From positions 1 to 64,000 of the forward strand of contig JBGSKQ010000134.1 in NCBI GenBank assembly GCA_041741095.1: DNA of 64,000 nt, read 5' to 3'. The position numbers were made by a program, and so were the translations under genes. A model generated the notes under the pieces. The model saw only the letters and a list, made by a program, of their open reading frames with translations, was not told the origin of the DNA and did no database searches. The DNA is from UBA6168 sp041741095. Lineage in GTDB: Bacteria > Bacteroidota > Bacteroidia > Chitinophagales > Saprospiraceae. Below are positions 36,938 to 45,054 of the stretch, in pieces. The first letter of the stretch is position 1; each line of letters opens with the position of its first letter.

Positions 36938-39340
36938 CTAAACCGTACTTATCTTCAACAATTCCCCCAACTTCAAATAAGCGGCCTGCCAAGCCGTGCT
37001 CACATAAACCCACTCGCCACGGCGGTAGCCCTGCGTCATACGGTAATAGAGGTTTTGGCTTTTCCAGAGTTCGGGGCGGATGCCCAATTGCGAAAGTGAA
37101 ACCAGGATAGTGTTGAGCAAGTTGAGGTGTTCAAGGCCGGCCTCTCCATTGTCTATTTTTTTTAGTTCGGTAAAAAAGCGCTCCCCGGCGGCAAGGGTAA
37201 TGCCGGGTTCGTCGCTCAATTGGATGTTCCATTTATCGAACTCGCTGGACAGGAATTTCAACCGGCGGATGCTCATGTCGCCGTTTTCAAAAAAATCACG
37301 GAAATCACGGTTGATGATGTATTGGGCAATGTTGCGCCAACCCTCCGTGATGGGCAAATTGCTCTGCAACATGCCCGCCATAAGTTGGTAGTTGTCCTCG
37401 TAATAGTCCCTGATGGCAGTCTCGACAGGTGGCAGGCTGCGTTCCAATATCTGGTTCAAAATCTTGCGGCGCTCGTCCTTAAAAAGGTGTTTGAAAGTAA
37501 ATTTCTCCTTGCCAAAATCCTGCATCAGCCCGATGACATCGCCCAGGCTGGCGTTGTTAAAAGCGGCCACTATTTCAACCTGTTTCTGGTCAAAAAGCTC
37601 CTTGTCCATGTCCAGTGAAATATTGCCGAACATGTTCTGTTGACCCAGGTACAGCACCACGAAGCTGAAGCTTTTTTCAGAATAGGTAAGCTGTGAAATA
37701 AGCGTCGTTCGGCCCAGTGCCAGCTTTTGGTAGCCTGCGGGGATGCTCTCAAAAACCTCGTTTTTGACGGTATAGTGGAGAAACTCGTCCGTGTCTTTGT
37801 ATTCCCTGAAAATGGAAGAAGCCGCATAGTGCATCCCAATGCGGGTGAGGTTCATCTGGGTAGGCTCTACGTTGTTGCGGTAACTTACAGCACCGTTTTC
37901 ATAGACGTTGCTGGGCGCTTTGGCCAAGCGTTTTTCAAACTCTTCCTGCAAATCCAGTTTGGCCACATATCGGGCATAGTACATGGCCCGAAGGGCGTAT
38001 TGCAGGACTTGGTTGGTCTCGATGCCCGATATTTCGGAAAAAAACCAGGCGCAACTGGTGTACATCAACATAGAGTGGCGCTGCATCTCCATGAGGCGCA
38101 GCAAGCGAGTTTCTTCCTTTTCGTTGAGCTGTTTTTTCGCATGTCGGCTGATAAAGCGATCCGTAGTGGTTTCGTTGCGGTCGAGCAGCACCCTGATGTA
38201 GTCGTTGCGGGCATCCCAGGGATCTTTTACCAAAGCGCTTGCTTCTTTTTCAAAAAGCGGCAAGAGGCTGTCCCGCAGCCAATCCAATGCTTCCCGCAAG
38301 GGGCGGCGCCAAGCTTGGTTCCAGCCAGGCTGGCTCCCTGTGTTGCAGCCGCAGTCGGAACGCCATCGCTCCACGCCATGCACGCAGCTCCAGGAGCTTT
38401 CTTCAAAAATCTGTATTTCGTAGTTGGGCGGGAATTTTTCCAAAAATTCACCATAGTTGGTGATGGTGGCCAATTTGCTTTCTTCAATGGAATCGAGGCA
38501 ATGCGCCAAGGCCATTTCGCCAAAACGGTGGTGGTGGCCGTAGCTTTCGCCATCGGTAGCGATGTGCGAAAGTTGTGGCTCGTCGTTGTTGTCGAACACG
38601 CTGACCATGCGCTCGGCAAAGCCTTTTCCGCTGTTGAGCAGGCCCTTGAATGCCACGTCCTGCGAGATGTTCCCATCGTAAAAAAACAGGGCAATGGTTT
38701 TGCCGGACGGCAAAAAGTACAAATAGGGGCGGCGGGGGTCAATGTTTTCGTGGCAGGGCGTCCAGTGGATATCGCCTATTTTGCGGAAGGCCCTGGCCTG
38801 GCGTGGGGCGAGAATGGTGAAACGGATATGCTGTTCGGCCAACAGTTCCAAAGTGCCAGTGTCCACTGCTGTTTCGGGTAGCCACATGCCCTCTGGCCGC
38901 CTGCCGAAGCGGTGCTCGAAATCGGCGATGCCCCAAAGCACCTGCGTCTCCCTGTCGTGCTGGTTGGCCAGTGGCATGATGAGGTGGCTAAAGGCTTGGG
39001 CAATGGCACAGCCGTGGCCGCCGAAGCGCTCATGGCTGTTCCTGTCGGCATCAAGTATCTTTTGGTAAGTTTCGGGGTCTGCCTCCTCCAGCCAGGAGAG
39101 GAGGGTTGGGCCAAAATTGAAGCTGATATGCTCGTAATTGTTGACGATCTTGCGGATCATGTCCTTTTGGCCAAGGATGCGGGCGGCAGCGTTGGGGGCG
39201 TAGCATTCAAAGTTGATGCGTTCGTTCCAGTCGTGGAAGGGCCTGGCGCTGTCCTGCATTTCGATGACTTCCAGCCAGGCGTTTTCACGGGGCGGCTGGT
39301 AAAAATGGCCGTGTATGCACACGTATTTATTCGCTACCAT
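36938..39340 (-). CDS. GH57-like / DUF3536 protein
   Basis: An 800-aa protein. The N-terminal half is a GH57-type (beta/alpha)7 barrel: CIHGHFYQPPRENAW at the start, FNFGPTLLSWLEE, ERFGGHGCAIAQAFSHLIMP, PEGMWLPETAVDTGTLELL and ATDGESYGHHH. The C-terminal half is the DUF3536 region. GH57 enzymes act on alpha-glucans (amylase, branching, amylopullulanase types), so a role in glycogen or maltodextrin turnover is likely. No signal peptide is seen, so it is probably cytoplasmic. It is monocistronic. Confidence 0.88.
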   Translation of the reverse strand: MVANKYVCIHGHFYQPPRENAWLEVIEMQDSARPFHDWNERINFECYAPNAAARILGQKDMIRKIVNNYEHISFNFGPTLLSWLEEADPETYQKILDADRNSHERFGGHGCAIAQAFSHLIMPLANQHDRETQVLWGIADFEHRFGRRPEGMWLPETAVDTGTLELLAEQHIRFTILAPRQARAFRKIGDIHWTPCHENIDPRRPYLYFLPSGKTIALFFYDGNISQDVAFKGLLNSGKGFAERMVSVFDNNDEPQLSHIATDGESYGHHHRFGEMALAHCLDSIEESKLATITNYGEFLEKFPPNYEIQIFEESSWSCVHGVERWRSDCGCNTGSQPGWNQAWRRPLREALDWLRDSLLPLFEKEASALVKDPWDARNDYIRVLLDRNETTTDRFISRHAKKQLNEKEETRLLRLMEMQRHSMLMYTSCAWFFSEISGIETNQVLQYALRAMYYARYVAKLDLQEEFEKRLAKAPSNVYENGAVSYRNNVEPTQMNLTRIGMHYAASSIFREYKDTDEFLHYTVKNEVFESIPAGYQKLALGRTTLISQLTYSEKSFSFVVLYLGQQNMFGNISLDMDKELFDQKQVEIVAAFNNASLGDVIGLMQDFGKEKFTFKHLFKDERRKILNQILERSLPPVETAIRDYYEDNYQLMAGMLQSNLPITEGWRNIAQYIINRDFRDFFENGDMSIRRLKFLSSEFDKWNIQLSDEPGITLAAGERFFTELKKIDNGEAGLEHLNLLNTILVSLSQLGIRPELWKSQNLYYRMTQGYRRGEWVYVSTAWQAAYLKLGELLKISTV

Positions 39341-39359
39341 AGGGATTTGTTGAGGGTGG

Positions 39360-39367
39360 CAAATGTA
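39360..39367 (-). promoter_or_regulatory. -7 box of the GH57/DUF3536 gene
   Basis: On the minus strand TACATTTG followed by CC, 19 nt before the start codon. The tRNA promoter on the other strand has the identical box. Confidence 0.4.
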
Positions 39368-39455
39368 ACAAATAACTCAGCTTAGAACGGTGATGGAGCT
39401 TGGTGCTGTGGTAAAGGTTATGCTGAAAAGTTGGTGTTTGACACCTCACCCCCGA

Positions 39456-39478
39456 CCCCTCTCCTCGTAGGAGAGGGG
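39456..39478. repeat. REP-like hairpin
   Basis: A perfect 9-bp stem CCCCTCTCC/GGAGAGGGG with a TCGTA loop, preceded by CACCTCACCCCCGAC. Elements of this form recur in intergenic regions of many Bacteroidota; a related C-rich word appears near 44760 and 45958-45970. Confidence 0.6.
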
Positions 39479-39632
39479 GGTAGAGTCTGCTTTATTTGCA
39501 AATGTTGGTTGTTGCCAAAGGGGGCTGGGAGTGTGGTTTTTCATATCAACTGGACAAACCACTTTTGCAACAGGCCAAATGCCGTAAGTGATAAAAAACA
39601 GCGGCTGCATGAAAAATCTCCCGCCAACTTTA

Positions 39633-39640
39633 TACATTTG
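39633..39640 (+). promoter_or_regulatory. -7 box of tRNA-Gly
   Basis: TACATTTG followed by CC, 23 nt upstream of the tRNA 5' end. No clear -33 box. Confidence 0.45.
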
Positions 39641-39663
39641 CCTTTGTTTTTTTACTTGAAAAA

Positions 39664-39736
39664 GCGGAAGTAGCTCAGTTGGTAGAGCATCAGCTTCCCA
39701 AGCTGAGGGCCGTGGGTTCGAATCCCATTTTCCGCT
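39664..39736 (+). tRNA. tRNA-Gly (anticodon CCC)
   Basis: A 73-nt cloverleaf: acceptor GCGGAAG pairing with TTTCCGC (one G-T), D-arm with GCTCAGTTGGTAGAGC, anticodon stem CAGCT/AGCTG with loop TTCCCAA giving anticodon CCC (codon GGG), and T-arm GTGGG-TTCGAAT-CCCAT. The discriminator is T73, as expected for bacterial tRNA-Gly. The 3' CCA is not encoded. Confidence 0.95.
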
Positions 39737-39741
39737 CAAAA

Positions 39742-39785
39742 AACGAAAGAGGGCCTCTGGTTTTCACCAGAGGCCCTCTTTCGTT
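39742..39785. terminator. long perfect hairpin after the tRNA
   Basis: A 20-bp perfect stem (39742-39761 with 39766-39785) and a TTTC loop. On the minus strand it is followed by T6, so it terminates the 103-aa gene; on the plus strand it has only a weak T-tract but may also end the tRNA transcript. Confidence 0.85.
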
Positions 39786-39811
39786 AGCCCAAATCCAATA
39801 ATGGCGGTACA

Positions 39812-40123
39812 TCAGGGCAAATGATTCTTTTTGATGGCTTGCAGTTGCTCCTTTAGGGCTTCCCTTTCTTTTTTTTCATTTTCAAAATTGTAGCGCATTT
39901 GTTCCAACTCGCCTACGGCCTGTTCGTATTGCAATTCTAAGTCGGCACGGAGGCGGTGCGCTTCATCCAATTGCTGTTCACGCCAGTCGAGCAAGGTATT
40001 GCCACGCATCAATTCATAGTTCAAACCTGCCAAAAAGGAGATGAAAACCAAACAAAGCATCAGATAAAAGTGATGAAATTTCGATTTGTCGAAAAACGGG
40101 AAGTATGTACTTTCAGTGTTCAT
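39812..40123 (-). CDS. small single-pass membrane coiled-coil protein
   Basis: A 103-aa protein with a cytoplasmic tail of about 18 residues, one transmembrane helix (about 19-35, FYLMLCLVFISFLAGLN) and a Glu/Gln-rich coiled coil to the C-terminus (LDEAHRLRADLELQYEQAVG). The shape is like division or septum-initiation proteins such as FtsB/FtsL, but I see no family motif. It ends at the shared hairpin with the tRNA and is monocistronic. Confidence 0.65.
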   Translation of the reverse strand: MNTESTYFPFFDKSKFHHFYLMLCLVFISFLAGLNYELMRGNTLLDWREQQLDEAHRLRADLELQYEQAVGELEQMRYNFENEKKEREALKEQLQAIKKNHLP

Positions 40124-40263
40124 AATGAAATAATTTATGCCAATAATATGCTATGGGATGTGGGCGCTCAAGGTGGGAAAGAAGCATTGCCAGCGGCAAT
40201 AAATGTTAGAGGTGGAAAGGAGTTGGTTTGTTCGCTAGCTCCTTCAATTTAATTTTTTTCTCA

Positions 40264-40449
40264 TGTATAGTCAAATATCAGATTAGAGGGGGAATTGGGC
40301 AGGACACGCGCAATTTTGTAGCATCGGAAGAGAAATTTAAAATCCCCCTCAAAAGACAGTATCCCAAAATGGCAGTAGCAGTTTTATATCTGCCATTTTC
40401 CAGCATTATTCCAAAACAAGGGGGGGCAGGGTTTTCCTGCCCCTTTTTT
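40264..40449 (+). ncRNA. candidate small RNA of about 186 nt
   Basis: Upstream is TTTG (40227-40230), 19 nt, then TAATTTTT (40250-40257, one mismatch at the final G), predicting a start near 40264. Downstream, GAGGGGGA (40286-40293) can pair with TCCCCCTC (40343-40350), AAAATGGCAG (40366-40375) pairs with CTGCCATTTT (40390-40399), and GGGGCAGG/CCTGCCCC (40423-40443) plus T6 is a textbook terminator. No gene upstream explains this terminator. I recognise no known RNA family. Confidence 0.4.
40423..40449 (+). terminator. intrinsic terminator without an assigned gene
   Basis: GGGGCAGG-GTTTT-CCTGCCCC followed by TTTTTT. The nearest upstream plus-strand gene is the tRNA, which has its own hairpin 640 nt away. 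Confidence 0.85.
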
Positions 40450-40613
40450 GCTTTTGCAGCAAAGGGCTGGTAAAAGATTCGGTGATTTATCAGCGCTATG
40501 AATTTGGTCGGATGACCATAATTCCTCGCTATTGCTTGCCCTAGAGAACAATTCCCCCCACCACTTCGTTTCACTTTCAAATAAACACCAATCCCATAAA
40601 ATCAAATTTTTTT

Positions 40614-40994
40614 ATGAAAACTACTGTTTTTAGTTTACTCCTTTTGCTGCCCTTTACGTTTGCGTTTATCAACGTATCGGACATTTACCACGAAAATTCG
40701 ACCCCTACTGTTACCGTTACCTCCTGCGCTTCCCCTTCCAACTTGACATGCACCGGACAAACATCTACCACTGCTTCCCTGAGTTGGAACAGTTGCAGCC
40801 CTTGCCTTATTTCAGGTTTTCAGTTATACTACTACCGCACCGAAGACAACTACACCAGTTCTGCCGTTCAGACCGGGAACACGTACTATACCTTCCAAAA
40901 TTTGTCGCCAGGCCATTACCGGTTTTTTGTGGCGTCCATTTGCAACGAGGGCGGCACCTCAAGCGATATCTGGTATGATGTGATTCAGAATTGA
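40614..40994 (+). CDS. small secreted fibronectin-III-like protein
   Basis: A 126-aa protein: signal peptide (MKTTVFSLLLLLPFTFAF) and one Fn3-type beta-sandwich (TASLSWNSCSPCLISGFQLYYY, then TYYTFQNLSPGHYRFFVASICNEGG). Four Cys near 38-64 may form disulfides. There is no T9SS sorting domain, so the secretion endpoint is unclear. The last eight residues, IWYDVIQN, also occur inside the T9SS cargo protein 3 kb downstream. A perfect terminator follows. Confidence 0.7.
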   Translation: MKTTVFSLLLLLPFTFAFINVSDIYHENSTPTVTVTSCASPSNLTCTGQTSTTASLSWNSCSPCLISGFQLYYYRTEDNYTSSAVQTGNTYYTFQNLSPGHYRFFVASICNEGGTSSDIWYDVIQN

Positions 40995-41010
40995 TTACTG
41001 TTTCTTGAAA

Positions 41011-41048
41011 AAAGGAGGTTTAGGCGTTTGCCTAAACCTCCTTTTTTT
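41011..41048 (+). terminator. intrinsic terminator after the Fn3-like gene
   Basis: A perfect 15-bp stem AAAGGAGGTTTAGGC/GCCTAAACCTCCTTT with a GTTT loop, followed by a T-run. Confidence 0.92.
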
Positions 41049-41767
41049 CACAGCCTTGTTTCATAAAGAAACCTCAGTCTGTGTGTTAACTAACATCCAA
41101 CATCTGATTACTGAATTCTCAGGTCAAATTTCTATCAGTTATCCATTCCTATACCACCAAATCCAGTGTCGTTTTGAAAAGAATACCGAAAGGTATGGTC
41201 ATTTGGGCCAAGAGTTTCGCTTTTGTTCATTTCCAAATCACCATCATTAAAGTGGGACAAATGTTTTGCAGCATTCCGCAACAATTTTACTGCAACATCT
41301 GCATGCAAACCATCACAAAAAGATGAACTGTGTTTCCGATTTTTAGGATTCAAAAACTGTTGGCGCATCATAGGAAACTTGTTTTAGCAAGTGAGACAAT
41401 ATTTAAAGTACCTTTTGGGAAGAAGTTCAGGAGGTTTTTGGAGATTGGCTGCTGAGGGTGCAGCCGATGAAAGGTATTTTATATTCCTACGGGTTTCAGG
41501 GGGAGAAGTTCAAAAAAGAGTGGACAAAAGTACAAAGCGTTTTAACCTTCCCATTTGTTCAACCTATCTGTGAAAAAAATCGGGCAGGCGGGAAAAATTT
41601 TGACCGCTGGTCTGTGGATTGTACGGAGGATTAATTTCTCGAAAAAAGAATTCTATATGTTAAAATGTTTTGAACATACGCTACAGTAAGAATTTTAAAT
41701 GAAAGAGGCTGCGAATCCTTAATTTGCAGCCAAGGTGCCTAACAAGCAACTACTTTTATTTTGCGCC
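41049..41767. other. 719-nt low-density region
   Basis: Apart from a possible 78-aa minus-strand gene (41135-41371) it contains no convincing coding frame. A short inverted pair ACTTG/CAAGT lies just upstream of that frame. A TTATTTTGCGCC word at 41758 resembles the local -7 signature one base short, right before the ATG of the next gene. Confidence 0.45.
41135..41371 (-). CDS. possible small hypothetical protein (78 aa)
   Basis: An ATG-initiated frame with protein-like composition (SSSFCDGLHADVAVKLLRN, NDGDLEMNKSETLGPND, DTGFGGIGMDN). No family is recognised, no signal peptide, no clear promoter. It could be real or the relic of a longer gene in this AT-rich gap. Confidence 0.3.
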   Translation of the reverse strand: MMRQQFLNPKNRKHSSSFCDGLHADVAVKLLRNAAKHLSHFNDGDLEMNKSETLGPNDHTFRYSFQNDTGFGGIGMDN

Positions 41768-43282
41768 ATGTTATTGATAGAAAAAACAGTCAAGCTGCTG
41801 GATGATTTCCATTTCGGCATCTTTAGGGAGCATGTAAAGAATCTGAGCCTTCGATCTTATTACCCGTTGGCCCTATTAGACGTTATTGACCGCAATTTTG
41901 AAAAAGAACAGGACAGCGAAAAGCTCTTTAAATCGGTGTACGGCGAAGCTCCCGATGGGGAAAAGGACATGAAAAAGTTTTTTCAACTGGCCCACCACAC
42001 CTTTAAACTCACCGGTTTTCTCGCCCGAAACTATCCCGATTACCTGCAACACAACATTACCAGAATACAGCATTTGGTGAACATAGGCAAGTTGGACAAG
42101 GCTAGCCTTTTGGCAGAAATGGTGTTGGATATAAGCGACAAAATAGAAGATTTTACCGCCGAAATTAAGGTTTTGCAGTTTTTAGCCCAGCGGGAATCTT
42201 TGTTAGAATCATTTAAACAATCAATGGACTATCATGAAAGAATCAGGATAGTGCTAAAACACAAGGAGGCGCTGAATGAAATCATGTATGTAGTTTCGGA
42301 ACAATTAAAGGAAAAAATTACAGAAGACAAGGCGAAGCTAAATGAGTTACAGACGTTTTTTAAAAAATATTATAACAGCGAAAGCATCGTTGTGCAATTA
42401 ATGGCGAGGCTAAATGCATGTTTTTTCATGCACATGTTTCGGGATAGCCGTTTTTATGAAGAAAATAATTTCAGGGAATTGGAGGCAATAGAAGAATCCA
42501 TGGAAAAAAACAGTTATGTGGTTTATCCGCACCTTTTTAATCTTCGGCCTAAATTGGGTTTTCTTAAATTGAATTTCTCCATACGTCAGCTCAATACTGA
42601 CAAAGTCCTAAACGAGACTGATGAAATTATCCGGCAAAATGAAGAAGACTTGTTTTGGAATAGTTTTGTTAATAGGGCCGAAATCAATTCTATTGCCATC
42701 CAGAGCAGCCATTTGGTCACTAATTCATTTAAAAGTTATCGCTCTGATCATATTGAAAAATTGCCTGAAGAGACCAAAGAGCGCATCGAATTCTTAAAAA
42801 ACAAATGCGAGCACCTCTTGGAAAGCAGGCACCTCCAAGAACAATTTATCCGGTATATTAATGTTTCTACCATTTATGCAGGCTTATTACTGTTGGGAAG
42901 CAAAAAGGATATTGAAAAAAGCTACGCATTGTTGGAAAACCTGCTCCTTTCCTATCAACAGGTTCCTTTCCATGCTTTTATCGATCCTATCTACCTGAAT
43001 ATGATAATGGCTGCTTTTTGTTTGCAGGATTTCGAAAAGGTGGAAAAAAGCTACCGCCGCTACAAAAAATCCACTAATGGCAAAGCCGTGAACCCCGAAA
43101 ACGATCTCACTTTGCACGGTTTCTATTATGCGGCTAAATGGTTGGAAACAAACAGGGATCAATACATCAAAAAATTTGATAACATCCTTCAAAAGACGAT
43201 GGAAAACCCGCATTTGAATACAACCCGCCAGCTTTTGGAGGAGGTCAGTTACTATTTCCGTTTTCACCAACCTTCAGCCTGA
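41768..43282 (+). CDS. all-helical cytoplasmic hypothetical protein
   Basis: A 504-aa protein rich in Leu, Lys and Glu with no signal peptide. Helix-turn-helix repeats of TPR-like spacing are apparent in the C-terminal half (IEKSYALLENLLLSYQQVPF, FEKVEKSYRRYKKSTNG, FYYAAKWLETNRDQYIKKFDNIL). I do not recognise a family; Saprospiria often carry such long helical proteins of unknown role. Codon use is more AT-rich than the housekeeping genes here. The ATG at 41768 is preferred to a GTG 33 nt upstream. Confidence 0.75.
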   Translation: MLLIEKTVKLLDDFHFGIFREHVKNLSLRSYYPLALLDVIDRNFEKEQDSEKLFKSVYGEAPDGEKDMKKFFQLAHHTFKLTGFLARNYPDYLQHNITRIQHLVNIGKLDKASLLAEMVLDISDKIEDFTAEIKVLQFLAQRESLLESFKQSMDYHERIRIVLKHKEALNEIMYVVSEQLKEKITEDKAKLNELQTFFKKYYNSESIVVQLMARLNACFFMHMFRDSRFYEENNFRELEAIEESMEKNSYVVYPHLFNLRPKLGFLKLNFSIRQLNTDKVLNETDEIIRQNEEDLFWNSFVNRAEINSIAIQSSHLVTNSFKSYRSDHIEKLPEETKERIEFLKNKCEHLLESRHLQEQFIRYINVSTIYAGLLLLGSKKDIEKSYALLENLLLSYQQVPFHAFIDPIYLNMIMAAFCLQDFEKVEKSYRRYKKSTNGKAVNPENDLTLHGFYYAAKWLETNRDQYIKKFDNILQKTMENPHLNTTRQLLEEVSYYFRFHQPSA

Positions 43283-43348
43283 CGCTTGTCTCGCAATGGC
43301 GAAAGCATTTAACAAGGTGAAACACTTGCAGCATTTCCAAATTCCTGA

Positions 43349-43356
43349 TAGCTTTG
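43349..43356 (+). promoter_or_regulatory. -7 box upstream of MITE copy 1
   Basis: TAGCTTTG followed by CCGC, with a TTG 20 nt upstream (43326-43328). It is the likely original promoter of the T9SS cargo gene, now 266 nt from the ATG because of the insertion. Confidence 0.45.
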
Positions 43357-43426
43357 CCGCACTTCTTTTCTTTGGTCTTTATCTGGCGATTTTCCTAAAG
43401 TATCAAACACTTCAAACATCAATTAA

Positions 43427-43607
43427 GAGCTTGTTTGCGATATGGTCACTTGGCCAAAAAACGGCTCTTTTCCGCCATTTTTCACCTTTTTTCAGTTGCG
43501 TAGCGCCACTATGCGCCTTCAAAAAAATAAAAAAACTGACGGAAAACCTGCCTGGCGGCAGACAGGTAGCTCGTTTTTGCCTCAAGCACCAAATCGCAAA
43601 CAAGCTC
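43427..43607. mobile_element. MITE copy 1 (181 bp), IS5/IS1031-like ends
   Basis: The left end GAGCTTGTTTGCGATATGGT and the inverted right end (ACCAAATCGCAAACAAGCTC) match at 19 of 20 positions. Flanking TAA at 43424-43426 and 43608-43610 is a 3-bp target duplication of TNA form. The interior has no coding capacity and resembles copy 2 (GGTCACTTGGC, a CGCCA-like block, a CACCTTTTTTCAGTT-like block). Ends starting GAGC with TNA duplications fit the IS1031 group of IS5 elements; the transposase source is not in the window. It ends 15 nt before the next ATG. Confidence 0.85.
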
Positions 43608-43622
43608 TAAAGAATGATCGCC

Positions 43623-44501
43623 ATGAAAAAAGTTTTGACCTTACTGTTTTTCACCTTACCCTTTTGCCCATTCCTGCTTAGCGCACAAAATCCCGGAGTT
43701 TTTATCAATGAAGTCAATTACTTGACAAGCAACCCTTTGAAGAGGGGAATAGAAATAGCCGGGGAAGCTGGCTCCAATATGAACGGATGGTCCGCCGTAT
43801 TTTACAACCCATCAGGGATGGTAGTTGCCTCTAAAGATTTGAGCGGAGAGGAAATCCCGGATCAGGAAAATGGATACGGATCCATTTGGTACGATGTGAT
43901 ACAAAATTATCAACCAAGCGGCGGCGGTGTCGCCCTCGTCAACTCCAGCGGCGGGACAGAACAATTCGTCAGCTATGGGCTATTAGGGCTTGTGCTGGAG
44001 GCTGTTGAAGGCCCTGCCAGTGGAATGACAGCACAGTTTATCGGTGTGCAATTGCTGCCATCCAAGTCCTTGCAACTGACGGGGATTGGCATTTCCTACC
44101 TGGATTTCCTTTGGGCCTTGCCCGGCACGGCTACTCCGGACGATGTGAACATCAACCAGTGGTTTGGCCAATTGCTGCCTCTGCTCTTCATGGAAGGAAA
44201 CCAGGGCCAGGGCTCGGTCGAGGTTCAAGGTGCTGATTTTCAGTCGATTGTCTTTGATGGGGATACAGGCTTCGAATGGACAGTTTTTCCGAACCCTGTG
44301 GCTGACCATCTAGAAGTGAGGCTTTCAAAAAACGTAGCAGAAGATACCCAAGTGGAATTGTACGACTTCCAGGGCCGCCTTGTCGGCAGTGCCAATGTCG
44401 GCAGCGAGTTTAATTCGGTCAGTTTTGAAATGGCCCATTTGCCTGCCGGGCCTTATGTGGTCAAAGTTGGCAAAGATTCAAAGCTGGTGGTAAAGCGATA
44501 A
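43623..44501 (+). CDS. T9SS-secreted protein with lamin-tail-like domain
   Basis: A 292-aa protein: signal peptide (MKKVLTLLFFTLPFCPFLLSAQ), then a lamin-tail-domain-like sandwich (VFINEVNYLTSNPLKRGIEIAG, WSAVFYNPSG) and a C-terminal T9SS type-A sorting domain (FEWTVFPNPVADHLEVRLS, LYDFQGRLVG, LPAGPYVVKV ending VKR). It should be exported across the outer membrane by the PorP/Gld system encoded at 16839-22778 and its sorting domain removed. A MITE sits in its 5' region. A terminator follows 42 nt after the stop. Confidence 0.85.
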   Translation: MKKVLTLLFFTLPFCPFLLSAQNPGVFINEVNYLTSNPLKRGIEIAGEAGSNMNGWSAVFYNPSGMVVASKDLSGEEIPDQENGYGSIWYDVIQNYQPSGGGVALVNSSGGTEQFVSYGLLGLVLEAVEGPASGMTAQFIGVQLLPSKSLQLTGIGISYLDFLWALPGTATPDDVNINQWFGQLLPLLFMEGNQGQGSVEVQGADFQSIVFDGDTGFEWTVFPNPVADHLEVRLSKNVAEDTQVELYDFQGRLVGSANVGSEFNSVSFEMAHLPAGPYVVKVGKDSKLVVKR

Positions 44502-44542
44502 TACCCGGTTTTTTTTCCAAGGAATTTAATTTTTTCAGAATG

Positions 44543-44574
44543 AAACCGCAGCCGTTTCGGCTGCGGTTTTTTAT
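44543..44574 (+). terminator. intrinsic terminator after the T9SS cargo gene
   Basis: A perfect stem AACCGCAGCC/GGCTGCGGTT with loop GTTTC, followed by a T-run. Confidence 0.9.
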
Positions 44575-44775
44575 TTTTATAAAAATCCAGAGACAATTTT
44601 AAAGAATTGATAAACAGATAGTTAAGGTAAAAATATTAGCCGAGTCATTGTTTTTTAAAATGTAGGCTGATTACTGAAATCCAAATGCTTCCAATTTACC
44701 GTATCAATGGAAAGAATTTTTTTTCCCATGTTCTTTTCAATATCAGATAAAAGCCCCTACCCCCTCTCCACGGTC

Positions 44776-44783
44776 TAAATTTG
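44776..44783 (+). promoter_or_regulatory. orphan -7 box
   Basis: TAAATTTG followed by C, an exact match to TAnnTTTG, about 60 nt before an orphan terminator. No open frame lies between them; no good -33 box. Confidence 0.3.
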
Positions 44784-44842
44784 CATCATGTTTAGGTTAA
44801 ACACCAGATAATAGCCTTTAGGAAAGAAGTCAGATAGTTAGC

Positions 44843-44876
44843 GGAAGAAGCCTAATTCAACGGCTTCTTCCTTTTT
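44843..44876 (+). terminator. orphan intrinsic terminator
   Basis: A 10-bp perfect stem GGAAGAAGCC/GGCTTCTTCC with a 9-nt loop and T5. The cargo gene upstream already has its own terminator, so this one suggests a separate short transcript. Confidence 0.75.
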
Positions 44877-45054
44877 ACAGTTTCCGTGCAAATGAACTGG
44901 AGACAATGTAGAAATCAAGCTGTTTGAATTGGCGAAAAAGCTTTGACCTGCTTCCTTTTCAGAATATCCTAATCCCATATAAAAAAAACTGCCCTGCTGT
45001 TGCGCTATGTTTCTTTAAACAAACAGACGACAAACGGGGCCTATCCACTTGCTG

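Larger units (their letters stand above)
39341..39663. other. 323-nt intergenic region between the GH57 gene and the tRNA
   Basis: It contains a minus-strand -7 box for the GH57 gene, a REP-like hairpin and the tRNA promoter. No protein-coding frame is credible; a minus-strand open frame through the tRNA is the usual tRNA shadow. Confidence 0.6.
40124..40613. other. 490-nt intergenic region with a structured, terminated stretch
   Basis: It holds a promoter-like pair near 40227-40257 and three nested or sequential stems between 40286 and 40443 ending in a T6 terminator, followed by 164 nt of unremarkable sequence before the Fn3 gene. One short open frame crosses the stems but has no protein-like composition. 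Confidence 0.5.
43283..43622. other. 340-nt gap with promoter and MITE
   Basis: The first 140 nt contain a promoter-like -7 box (43349-43356); the rest is the MITE at 43427-43607 and its target duplication. There is no coding frame. Confidence 0.6.

Noticed and set aside
39446..39739. A 97-aa minus-strand frame starting MSGKWDSNPRPSAWEADALP
   Set aside because: It reads through the antisense of tRNA-Gly and has the classic tRNA-shadow peptide; it is not a gene.
40228..40473. An 81-aa plus-strand frame over the candidate RNA
   Set aside because: No ribosome-start context, odd composition, and it crosses the terminator hairpin; an RNA explanation fits better.
41391..41573. A 60-aa plus-strand frame
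   Set aside because: No signal, no promoter, mixed composition; nothing supports it as a gene.
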